From Pseudomonadota bacterium (lineage in GTDB: Bacteria; Desulfobacterota; Desulfovibrionia; Desulfovibrionales; Desulfovibrionaceae), in assembly GCA_023419375.1 (NCBI GenBank), contig JAEZYD010000022.1, positions 62,001 to 126,000 of the forward strand: a stretch of DNA of 64,000 nt. Direction: 5' to 3'. This document shows positions 55,041 through 63,217 of this stretch, piece after piece. How positions within the stretch are numbered: position 1 is the stretch's first letter; each line of letters begins with the position of its first letter. The position numbers were made by a program, and so were the translations under genes. A model generated the notes under the pieces. It was not told the DNA's origin and ran no database searches. It was given only the letters and a program-made list of their open reading frames with translations.

Positions 55041-57581
55041 CTACCAGCAGGCTTGCGGCGTCAGGGTTTCAATGAGCTTCCACTGTGCGGCAAAGGCCTT
55101 TTGCGAGCTGCGCGATTCTGCGTAGCAGCGTGCCTCGCGCTTCATGGCAAACAGCATGGCCTCGTCGCTTGCCAGAGCCACCATGGCCGAGGCATAGGCC
55201 TCCGCCGTTTCCTGCCGCACCACTATGCCGCTTTTATCCGGCACCACGTTCTCTCTGGGGCCGCCCTGCCCGCTCACCACCACTGCCAGCCCCGCAGCCT
55301 GCGCCTCCAGCACCACCTTGCCATACGTATCTGTGGTTGAAGGAAAAACAAAGATATCGGCTTCTTCATAGGCCTGCACAAGTGCAGCACCGCTCAGATA
55401 GCCCGTAAAGGTCACGGGCATGTCCGCAGCCTGCGCCTGAAGTTCCCCGGCCTGCGGGCCATCGCCCACGATGGTCAGCTGCGCGCCGGGGGTATGCTCC
55501 AGCACCATTCTGAAGGCATCCACAAGACGGTTGACGCTTTTTTCTCTTGAGAGCCGCCCCACATACAAAAAACGTGTACCCTGAACGCTTTCCCGCCCGC
55601 TGTTGCGCCAGGCTGGCGTGTAGCGCGAGGCGTCCACCCCACGGGGATAGAGGCGGATTTTTTCCTCTGGCAGACCGTGGGCGATCAGTTCCTTCATGGT
55701 GGCAGCCGAGGGCGCAAAGACCACATCCATCTGGTTATAGTACCAGTACACATAGCGCCACGTGGCTTCTTCCAGCGAGGGGTCGCCCGTCAGCTCCAGA
55801 ATATACTGCGGAAATGCCGTATGGTAGGTGGCGTGGATGGGCAGCTTGAGCATTTTTGCCGTCAGCAGGGCCGCAAGCCCCATGGGGCCGGGCGTTGCGG
55901 AGTGCAGCAGAGTATAGCCTCTCTCATAGCAGTGCTGCACGATTTTAAGCGCGGGCGGATAGTGCAGCGTCAGCTCGGGATATTCAGGAATGGAAAAACT
56001 GCCCGTGGGGCTAAAATTTATGGGGCCCAGGCCGTCGGTGCGGCTGCCTTCAGCATTTTCTGGCCGCACGCAGGTCAGGATATCCATTTTCTTGCCCTGC
56101 TCCCGCGCCAGGGGCAGCATGGATTGCAGGGTTTTGGCAACGCCGTTCACTTCAAGATAGGTATCCGTAAAGTGGGCAATGGCGGCCCTGTCCGCCGAGG
56201 TGTCGGATCTGGCGTCCCTTGGGAAAAAACGGCGCAGGCATTCGCGCGTAAACATTTTATCCTGCGCAAAAAGCGAATAGCCAATGCCGTAAGGGGCAAG
56301 CATGGCGTAGAGCGATCCCATTGCGCCCACCAGTTTGAACACGTTGAAAAAATTTCCCTTGAGCACGTCAGACAAAACGGAATTGGCGCAGGCAAGCTGC
56401 ACGTTTTCCGCCACATCGCCCACAAAGCGGCCCAGCAGCGCCTCGCGCCGGGGCATGCGCTCCTGCGGCACAATGACGTTGACGCCGTCCGCCGCCAGGG
56501 CAAGCTCCGGCGATTGGGCAATGGCTCTGCCAGCCGCCTCAAGTATACTTTCCTGCATGCTTTTTTCTGAGCGGGATACCCATCGCCCGCAGTTGAGCAA
56601 AAAACCGCCAATGGACATGACGCGCGTCCTGATGGTGCGGCTGCGCGTATCCGGTTTGCCCGTGAGCATGTTTTCGGCAAAGCGCAGCACGGTGCTGTTG
56701 TTGATATCCTGCGCAAGGCCAGTGGAATTTTTGTAGAACTGGTAGCCGATGGCATACAGATTATGGGCAAAGCCCAGCGGCGTTGCAGGTATGACCCGGG
56801 GCGTGGTGCCACCTGCCATGACAGCCCGCAACAGGGCCGAAGCCGGGGCGTGGCCCGAGCAGCCAAGTTCCGCGCGGGGAACTTCTATCACAGTGGAGCT
56901 TCTGGCGATATTGCAGGAGGAATGGTCGTCGGACCCGGCCACAAAACTCTTGCGCCAGGGCTGGGCAACAAGTGCGCTTACATTGTGTTTTTCTTCCATT
57001 CTGGCTGTGGATTCCGGGGTCAGGCCTTCCACAATCTGGCGTAGCGCGTCATTCTGCACATTATTGCGCGCGCCGTTGAGCTCAAAAACTGAAAACAGCA
57101 GTATGAGCTGCTCCACATGGCCCAGAGTCAGCCGGTTATTGGCCGCGCACAGGGGGTGCGCGCAGGCATGGGCAATGCCCTGCCCCATCAGGTAGGGAAC
57201 AAGCTCAAAGATGTTGCCTCTGAGCCGCGTTATCTCCCGGTGCTGCGCCTCCGTGATATCCCAGGCGAGCACATGAATCTCGCACTTGTCCTCAGGAAAG
57301 TAGGCCGAAATTTCTTCGCTGATAAATGTCTGCGGCAAGTGGGCGATTTCCAGCGCGCCAGCAATGGTGTCGTGATCCGTAATCGTAACGTAGTCCATGC
57401 CCCTGGCTCTGGCGATGTCGTAAATCTTGCGGGGAGGGGTGTAACTTTCGCCGCAGCCGATCTTTTGCAAAATCCACTGCGAGGGGCAGGTTGAATGGCG
57501 GGAATGGACGTGCAGATCTACGCAGTACGAGGCATTGAACGGGCTGGAATTTCTCTGCTTTCCGTCTGGGCTTGGGAACAT
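55041..57581 (-). CDS. PHP-domain phosphoesterase / GT4 glycosyltransferase fusion
   Basis: 846 aa. The N-terminal part begins CVDLHVHSRHSTC at about residue 20, the first His cluster of a PHP domain, followed by TITDHDT and later FVAGSDDH and HPLCA, the other metal-binding positions. The C-terminal part (about 450-840) is a GT-B type glycosyltransferase, family GT4: HATYHTAFPQYILELT, FLYVGRLSREKSVNRLVDAF, and the E-x7-E-like region in FVFPSTTDTYGKVVLEAQAAGLAVV. The start is fixed by AGGAGG 7 nt before ATG 57581; a longer frame exists upstream. The pairing could couple hydrolysis of a phosphate to glycosyl transfer. Substrates are unknown. Confidence 0.85.
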   Translation of the reverse strand: MFPSPDGKQRNSSPFNASYCVDLHVHSRHSTCPSQWILQKIGCGESYTPPRKIYDIARARGMDYVTITDHDTIAGALEIAHLPQTFISEEISAYFPEDKCEIHVLAWDITEAQHREITRLRGNIFELVPYLMGQGIAHACAHPLCAANNRLTLGHVEQLILLFSVFELNGARNNVQNDALRQIVEGLTPESTARMEEKHNVSALVAQPWRKSFVAGSDDHSSCNIARSSTVIEVPRAELGCSGHAPASALLRAVMAGGTTPRVIPATPLGFAHNLYAIGYQFYKNSTGLAQDINNSTVLRFAENMLTGKPDTRSRTIRTRVMSIGGFLLNCGRWVSRSEKSMQESILEAAGRAIAQSPELALAADGVNVIVPQERMPRREALLGRFVGDVAENVQLACANSVLSDVLKGNFFNVFKLVGAMGSLYAMLAPYGIGYSLFAQDKMFTRECLRRFFPRDARSDTSADRAAIAHFTDTYLEVNGVAKTLQSMLPLAREQGKKMDILTCVRPENAEGSRTDGLGPINFSPTGSFSIPEYPELTLHYPPALKIVQHCYERGYTLLHSATPGPMGLAALLTAKMLKLPIHATYHTAFPQYILELTGDPSLEEATWRYVYWYYNQMDVVFAPSAATMKELIAHGLPEEKIRLYPRGVDASRYTPAWRNSGRESVQGTRFLYVGRLSREKSVNRLVDAFRMVLEHTPGAQLTIVGDGPQAGELQAQAADMPVTFTGYLSGAALVQAYEEADIFVFPSTTDTYGKVVLEAQAAGLAVVVSGQGGPRENVVPDKSGIVVRQETAEAYASAMVALASDEAMLFAMKREARCYAESRSSQKAFAAQWKLIETLTPQACW

Positions 57582-58018
57582 GCGGCTTCCTCCTGAATGT
57601 GCTGTGGCCATTCGCGATTCCGCCATCATCACGCCGTCAGCAACTACGTTGCCGTAACGGCGCGACACATCCGCCGTTTACAGCGTTGCCTGAAATGATG
57701 CGGATGCGTACTGGGTATTGCATGGTCTGCACTATAGAAAAGTTCCAGAGGGATTGTGTGCTGGCAGCGTGAAGGTTATCGGGCTTTTGTGCGATGCTGT
57801 AACGCTGCTAACAACCTGAAATAAAAACTGTAAACAGATATGCACCATGTAATTGTAACAATCAGCGTCCAAATTACGGCGCTTTGCGGCTGACCGCAGG
57901 CCACACGCTTTGTACACGCAAAAAGGGAGGCTTCAGCCTCCCCTTTTGCGCCAGCCCAACCATGATCCCGAGTGCAAATGGCTCTTGGGGTTGACCCGCA
58001 ATCTGCAATAGCGCGGGC
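57582..58018. other. Intergenic region with one terminator
   Basis: 437 bp. It holds the convergent-side terminator of the MFS gene at 57917-57950. Otherwise no gene, promoter or repeat that I can support. A 61-codon open frame in it has no ribosome site. Confidence 0.5.
57917..57950. terminator. MFS gene terminator
   Basis: 16-bp stem (57917-57932 with 57935-57950, one mismatch), 2-nt loop; T5 on the minus strand and T4 on the plus. Confidence 0.78.
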
Positions 58019-59224
58019 TTAGCAGCACTCCTGAGCGGGAGTACGCGCTGAGGGGCAGGTGCAGCGTCTTTCCAGCAGATGAAAAATCAGGCCCGCCAGG
58101 GCAAAAGCGCCGCCAGTAAGCATGACGCCGGGCCAGCGGTATGCCGCCCAGGCCTGGCTGGCCGCAGCAGACCCCAACGAACCGCCCAAAAAAAATACCG
58201 TCATGTAAATGGTGTTCACCCTGCCGCGCGCCGACTCGGACAAACCCAGAATAAGCGACTGATTGGACACCTGCGCAATGGACACGCCGAAATCAAGCAC
58301 AATAACCCCGAGCACGAGAGCGGTCATGCCGCTGAAGCTCATGATGCCGAAAGCCGCGATGCTCGTGAGCGCGCCGATCAATACGCCGCACCTGACGCCA
58401 AAGCGGTCTGTCAGCCTGCCCCCGGCCTGCGCAGCCAGCACGCCCACCAGCCCCACAATGCCGAACGAACCAGCCACACTTGCGCCAAGCCCGTAAGCCG
58501 GGCCTTGCAGGTACAGCGCAAGCACTGACCAGAAGGCGCTGAAGGCCCCGAACACGCAAGCCTGAATAATGGAGGCATAGCGCAGCGCACGGTAATCCCG
58601 CAAAAGTTGCAGCATGGAGACCAGCAACCGACCATAGGGCAGGCTGGATTTGCGCGGCAGATCAGGCAAGCGCCATGCAAGCAGCGCGCTCAGCAGCACG
58701 GCAAAGGCGCAGGCCAGCCAGAATGCCTCGCGCCAGCCCAGCCACTGGCCCACCGCGCCAGACACCACGCGGGCCAGCAATATGCCGCACAAAACACCGC
58801 TGAAGGCAATGCCCACGGCCTTGCCGCGCTCGCCTTCCCTGGCAAGGTCAGCGGCCATGGGAACCACCATCTGCGTAATGGTGGCTGCCACCCCCATACC
58901 GGCCGATGCCGCCATGAGCACCGCCATGCCCGGCGCCAGCGCCGCAAGAGCTGCGGAAACCACCAGCAGTGCGCAAAGCGTCAGAACCAGCTTCTTTCTG
59001 TTCAGCGTGTCGCATAAGGGCACAAGAAACAGAAGCCCAAGGGTGTAGCCCATCTGGGTGATGGTGGCCACAAGGCCCACATGGTCGCCGCCCTTGAGTT
59101 CCCCGGCGATCAGCCCCAGCACGGGCTGGTTGTAATAAATGTTGGCTACGGCCAACCCTGCGGCCAGAGCCAGCAGGTATATGAGCGACCAGTTCTGCTT
59201 CTGAACCGTATTCTCCGTCTTCAT
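58019..59224 (-). CDS. MFS efflux transporter
   Basis: 401 aa with about 12 membrane segments. Major facilitator type: G-x-L-x-x-x-P-L-x-D-x-x-x-R-K at about residues 65-80 (LGLLFLVPLCDTLNRKKLV) is the MFS signature loop, and ADLAREGERGKAVGI lies in the following loop. Such proteins export drugs or metabolites. AAGGA precedes ATG 59224, 8 nt away. Last gene of a SDR-MFS unit facing lysR-type regulator. Confidence 0.92.
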   Translation of the reverse strand: MKTENTVQKQNWSLIYLLALAAGLAVANIYYNQPVLGLIAGELKGGDHVGLVATITQMGYTLGLLFLVPLCDTLNRKKLVLTLCALLVVSAALAALAPGMAVLMAASAGMGVAATITQMVVPMAADLAREGERGKAVGIAFSGVLCGILLARVVSGAVGQWLGWREAFWLACAFAVLLSALLAWRLPDLPRKSSLPYGRLLVSMLQLLRDYRALRYASIIQACVFGAFSAFWSVLALYLQGPAYGLGASVAGSFGIVGLVGVLAAQAGGRLTDRFGVRCGVLIGALTSIAAFGIMSFSGMTALVLGVIVLDFGVSIAQVSNQSLILGLSESARGRVNTIYMTVFFLGGSLGSAAASQAWAAYRWPGVMLTGGAFALAGLIFHLLERRCTCPSARTPAQECC

Positions 59225-59306
59225 GGCATGTTCCTTTATATCTGTTTGAGAGAATTGCGCCGCAATGAGCGCGGCACGGAATCCCATATGAAATTTGCCT
59301 CAGGAC

Positions 59307-60059
59307 CTAGACCATGCCGCCATTGGCCCGGATGGTCTGCCCGTTGATCCAGCCGCCGTCCCTGCCTGCCAGAAAGGCCACCACGGAGGCGATATCTTCC
59401 GGCCGGGCAAGGCGTTCCAGCGGCGGCAGCTTTGCCATTGCCTCCACCTGCCCTTCTGTTTTGCCCTCAAAAAACAGATCAGTGGCTGTGGGGCCCGGGG
59501 CCACAGCGTTGACCGTGATGTCGCGGCCCCGCAGCTCTTTGGAAAAGATGCCTGTCATGGTTTCCACAGCGGATTTTGTGGCCGCGTAGACGGCGTATCC
59601 CGGCAGGGCAAGACGGTTGACGCTGGTGGAAAGATTGATAATGCGTCCGCCTTCCTGCATGCGGGCGGCAGCCAGCCGCAGCATGTTGAACACGCCCTTG
59701 ATATTGGTGCTCACGATGCGGTCAAACAGCACATCGTCCGTCTGCGCCAGCGGCACCATGCCCGGCTGCATAAGCCCTGCGTTGTTCACAAGTACCCCCA
59801 CAGTGCCGAACGCGCCTTCGCAGGCAGAAAACAAGTCAGCCGCCTGCCCGGGAACCGTCACGTCGGCCTTGACGGCAAGGGCGCGGCCCCCCCGGGCGCA
59901 TATATCAGCCGCCAGAGCCTCGGCCTTGCCCGCGCTGCTGACATAGTTGACGACAACGGCCAGGCCGTCCCCGGCCAGCCGCCGTGCAATGGCAGCGCCA
60001 ATGCCGCGCGCCGCGCCGGTGACAATGGCTGCTTTGGGCGATGAAGTCTGCATGGTCAT
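59307..60059 (-). CDS. Short-chain dehydrogenase/reductase
   Basis: 250 aa, classical SDR. The nucleotide loop TGAARGIGAAIARRLA is at about 12-27, NNAG at about 92-95, and the catalytic Ser plus Tyr-x-x-x-Lys (YAATK) at about 160-164. NADP(H) is likely. The ATG at 60059 has GGAGG 5 nt upstream. The substrate is unknown; neighbourhood with an efflux pump suggests modification of the exported or a toxic compound. Confidence 0.92.
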   Translation of the reverse strand: MTMQTSSPKAAIVTGAARGIGAAIARRLAGDGLAVVVNYVSSAGKAEALAADICARGGRALAVKADVTVPGQAADLFSACEGAFGTVGVLVNNAGLMQPGMVPLAQTDDVLFDRIVSTNIKGVFNMLRLAAARMQEGGRIINLSTSVNRLALPGYAVYAATKSAVETMTGIFSKELRGRDITVNAVAPGPTATDLFFEGKTEGQVEAMAKLPPLERLARPEDIASVVAFLAGRDGGWINGQTIRANGGMV

Positions 60060-60144
60060 GTGTGCCTCCACTTGGTTTGCTTTGTTGAAAGCACAATGCA
60101 GGTTGAGGCGGATAATTGGTAGACGCATGCCATTCATATTGGTT

Positions 60145-60159
60145 ATACGAATTACGTAT
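60145..60159. promoter_or_regulatory. LysR-type operator between SDR and lysR-type gene
   Basis: ATACG-N5-CGTAT, a dyad with the T-N11-A pattern of LysR-type sites, at 60145-60159. It covers the first base pair of the regulator start codon, so autorepression and control of the divergent SDR-MFS genes are both plausible. Confidence 0.6.
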
Positions 60160-61129
60160 GACAATATTTTCAAATCTGGCCCTGCTACGTAGTTTTGTGA
60201 GCATTGCCGAAAGCGGCAGCATCTCGGCGGCGGCCCGCAACATGGGCCTTACCCAGCCAACCCTCAGCCGCCAGCTTGCGCAGATTGAGGCGGAATGCGG
60301 CACCGTGCTGCTGCGGCGCGATACGCACCGCATGCATCTGACAGACATGGGCGCAAAGGTGCTGGCCGATGCCCGCGCCATGCTGAACATGGCTGAAGAA
60401 TGCGAGCGCCGGTTGCGCGTGGATCAGACCGCCCTCATGGGGCATATCCGCTTTTTCTCCACCATCGACTTTGGTCAGAGCGTGGTCAGCAAGTTTCTGG
60501 CCCGGTTCATGCTGCAAAATCCTGCCATCACCGTTGATCTGGTGTACTCAAACAGGCCTTTGCGCATGCTCGAAGAAGGCTGCGACGCCGGCGTGGTAGC
60601 CGGGAGCATTACCGATGAAACGGTTATCGCCAGGCCATTGGGCATGATACGCAGGTATCCCGTTGCCGCGCCCGCATTTCTTGAGGGCAGGCAACTGCCT
60701 GAAACACCGGGCGACATTGCGGCCTGGCCCTGGCTCACGCTCGGCACAGAAGTTTTTGGCGGCGCGCGCAACATCACCCTTTTCACTGAATCAGGCGAGG
60801 AGCAAACCCTGCATGTAAACCCCGTGCTCACAGCCGAGGGCGTTACGGCCTTGCGCGAAGCGGCCTTGCTTGGGCTTGGGGTGTCCCCCCTGCCGGGCTG
60901 GCTGGTGACGGAAGACCTCGCTGCGGGGCGGCTTGTACGCCTGTTGCCTCAATGGCGCGCGCGTGAACTGCCCGCCCATGTGGTTTACCCGGTGCAAAAA
61001 GGTTTGCCCCTGCGTGTGCGGGCCCTGGTGGATTTTATGACAGAAAACGTAAAGGAGCTGCTGGCGCGGCCCTGCGTGTGCCCCGGCGCAGGCAACAATA
61101 AGCCAAGCAAGAGCCAGCGCGGCAAATGA
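60158..61129 (+). CDS. LysR-family transcriptional regulator
   Basis: 323 aa. Winged helix-turn-helix at the N-terminus: LRSFVSIAESGSISAAARNM, then LTQPTLSRQLAQIEAECG (about 9-47), followed by the periplasmic-binding-like effector domain. The effector is unknown. It diverges from the SDR-MFS unit, the usual arrangement in which the regulator controls its neighbours. The C-terminal 15 residues are basic and low-complexity. Confidence 0.92.
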   Translation: MTIFSNLALLRSFVSIAESGSISAAARNMGLTQPTLSRQLAQIEAECGTVLLRRDTHRMHLTDMGAKVLADARAMLNMAEECERRLRVDQTALMGHIRFFSTIDFGQSVVSKFLARFMLQNPAITVDLVYSNRPLRMLEEGCDAGVVAGSITDETVIARPLGMIRRYPVAAPAFLEGRQLPETPGDIAAWPWLTLGTEVFGGARNITLFTESGEEQTLHVNPVLTAEGVTALREAALLGLGVSPLPGWLVTEDLAAGRLVRLLPQWRARELPAHVVYPVQKGLPLRVRALVDFMTENVKELLARPCVCPGAGNNKPSKSQRGK

Positions 61130-61211
61130 TGTGCCGACAGCCCGGAAGCGCTAAAACGGTTCCAGATGGAGGGGATTGTAAGGGAAAGGTGAACTAATAC
61201 AATAAGCCCAC

Positions 61212-61250
61212 AAAAAAATCCTGCCCTCCCGGAGCGGGATGCGGCAGGAT
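61212..61250 (-). terminator. GGDEF gene terminator
   Basis: ATCCTGCC (61218-61225) pairs with GGCAGGAT (61243-61250) around an inner hairpin; on the minus strand T7 follows. It lies between the convergent lysR-type and GGDEF genes. Confidence 0.82.
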
Positions 61251-61281
61251 AGCGTTCAAGAATCGTCACGGGAAAAAAGGT

Positions 61282-62544
61282 CTACACGGTGCTGGCCTTG
61301 ACCCTGTTGCGCCCGGAATTTTTGGCCTCGTAAAGCGCCTTATCGGCGGCTTCAAGGATTTTAGCCGCAAGCTGGGAAGGCGACACCTTTTCAAACCGGC
61401 TCTGCACCGTGGCCACCCCCGCGCTAATGGTCACATAGTTGCGATCGCTGCCCGCGTGGGGCGTTTTGAGATCACACACCGCTGTCCGCAAAGTTTCGCA
61501 TACCTCATGGGCGTTGCGGTCATCGCATTCAGGCAGCACCACGGCAAACTCCTCGCCGCCATAGCGAAACAGCTCGCCCCCCATATCTTCCAGCGAATCC
61601 TTCATGGTTCTGGCGACCTGGGCCAGGCATTCATCGCCTGCCATATGCCCGTACTTGTCGTTATAAAACTTGAAGAAATCGATATCTATGAGGATCACAG
61701 AGAGATTGCCCGCGCGGCGGTTGCACACGGCAGCCTCCCTGCGCAGGATGGCGTCAAAAAATCTTCTGTTATACGCGCCCGTGAGGTGGTCATGAATGGA
61801 CATATGGCGCAGACGCTCGTTGGCTTCCTTGAGTTTGCGTTCCAGCGATTTGCGCTCTGTAATATCAAAATACGCCAGCGACAGCGCAGTGATGCCACCT
61901 GAGGCATTGCGAACAGGCGTGACGGAAACAGCGTAATCCCTGTTGTCGATTCTCACCTCATGGTCAGAGACCCGCCCCCCGGCATCAAGGTTGCAAAAAT
62001 CACTCTGAATGTTTGCTTCCAGCTCCGGGTGCAACAAAGAAATATGCGCGCCGCTTGTGTCAAACAATGACCGCCCGGAGAGCTGCACATGGTGCTCGTT
62101 GGCAGAAATGAGCACGCCGTCGCGGTCAACAACGCACATGGCAATGGGTGCGGTGGCGTAGATGGTGTCCAGGTCAATTGCTGTGGAAATTCCCGCAGAA
62201 TACAGGGCAATGTTGGCAATAACCCGCTCTACGCCTTTAAATCCCATCAGGCCGTAACCATCGTCAAACAGAGGCTCTCCACTCATCTCCAGCAGAAACA
62301 GAACCCCATCGCTTTTCCGCACATAATGGCCGACCACGTTTGAAAAGGCGCACGGTTCGCCATATTCATTCATGAGGGTTTCCAAGGCCATCTGCTGGTC
62401 AGCGGCATCCATGCCAAAAAACAGGGACTGCCCTTTTACCGATGGAATGCCAAGAATTGCGGACTTGAAGGGGACATCGTCGCAATAACACAAATCTGGC
62501 CCGGCTACCCATTCCCAGGACTGATGATTACTACTACGCTGCAT
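61282..62544 (-). CDS. PAS-GGDEF diguanylate cyclase
   Basis: 420 aa. A PAS domain covers about residues 130-250 (APIAMCVVDRDGVLISANEHHVQLSG), with a less clear sensory part before it; the GGDEF domain follows (HDHLTGAYNRRFFD, LSVILIDIDFFKFYNDKYGH, and the active-site variant GGEEF). GGEEF normally retains diguanylate cyclase activity. The RxxD I-site upstream reads SLED, so product inhibition is probably absent. I start it at ATG 62544; a longer TTG-start frame lacks a ribosome site. Cytoplasmic, no membrane segment seen. Confidence 0.87.
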   Translation of the reverse strand: MQRSSNHQSWEWVAGPDLCYCDDVPFKSAILGIPSVKGQSLFFGMDAADQQMALETLMNEYGEPCAFSNVVGHYVRKSDGVLFLLEMSGEPLFDDGYGLMGFKGVERVIANIALYSAGISTAIDLDTIYATAPIAMCVVDRDGVLISANEHHVQLSGRSLFDTSGAHISLLHPELEANIQSDFCNLDAGGRVSDHEVRIDNRDYAVSVTPVRNASGGITALSLAYFDITERKSLERKLKEANERLRHMSIHDHLTGAYNRRFFDAILRREAAVCNRRAGNLSVILIDIDFFKFYNDKYGHMAGDECLAQVARTMKDSLEDMGGELFRYGGEEFAVVLPECDDRNAHEVCETLRTAVCDLKTPHAGSDRNYVTISAGVATVQSRFEKVSPSQLAAKILEAADKALYEAKNSGRNRVKASTV

Positions 62545-63217
62545 TGGCGACTCGGGATTTACCCAAAAAAGAAAAGAGATTTTGACAATGGTCTGCTGGC
62601 TGGCAGGCCCATCCAAACTTGGGAATATCTTTATACCGATTTTTTCTGCTCAGGTACAGATGTTTTAGGCCACACTTTATTTATACGATTTCATATATAT
62701 TCAATATGTTTTTATTAAAAAAATAATATTTATACAAAAAATTTCTGCATTTTGAGCATTAATACAGATATATACTGACAAATTAAGAACTTTATACGCA
62801 ATATTTATTTAAAAATATCCTATTTCATTTAATACCTACACACAATTATTATAATTACGTGTGATGATAAATTATTATTGCAGTATATTTCCTATAGCAC
62901 TTGTCCAAGCGGTAAAAATATAATGCATGGCATATCTATCAACCCAGTGTCGTATTGATACCAACGTGCGGCAATTCCTGAAAATTCACAGCCCATGGTG
63001 CGCTGTGCGCCGCCCGGCCTCATTGCCACCGGCCTCCGCCCCATACTGTCCAATGACTTTGCAAAAAACAGGGCGGCACGGCGAAGTACGCCGTGCCGCC
63101 CGCAGACAGACAAACCCATCAGCTGAATCGCATAGAAAAGGGATCAGGCCAGATCAGCCATATGGCGCGCCTGATCAGCGCAAACGTTACAAAACCGCGC
63201 CTCAGAAACTCTGCATG
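62545..63217. other. Long intergenic region with an AT-rich core
   Basis: 673 bp. Positions about 62640-62905 are strongly AT-rich, unlike the rest of this GC-rich window, with many TATA-like stretches that could hold promoters for the GGDEF gene. The remainder (62906-63217) returns to average composition and holds the uraA terminator and an inverted repeat GATCAGGC/GCCTGATC (63142-63149, 63169-63176). No gene is recognised. Confidence 0.6.
63063..63101 (-). terminator. uraA terminator
   Basis: Perfect 13-bp stem GGGCGGCACGGCG (63071-63083) with 63089-63101, 5-nt loop; on the minus strand it is followed by TGTTTTTT. Confidence 0.85.

Noticed and set aside
57732..57917. A 61-codon open frame on the minus strand
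   Set aside because: No ribosome site, unlikely composition, and its end runs into the MFS terminator.
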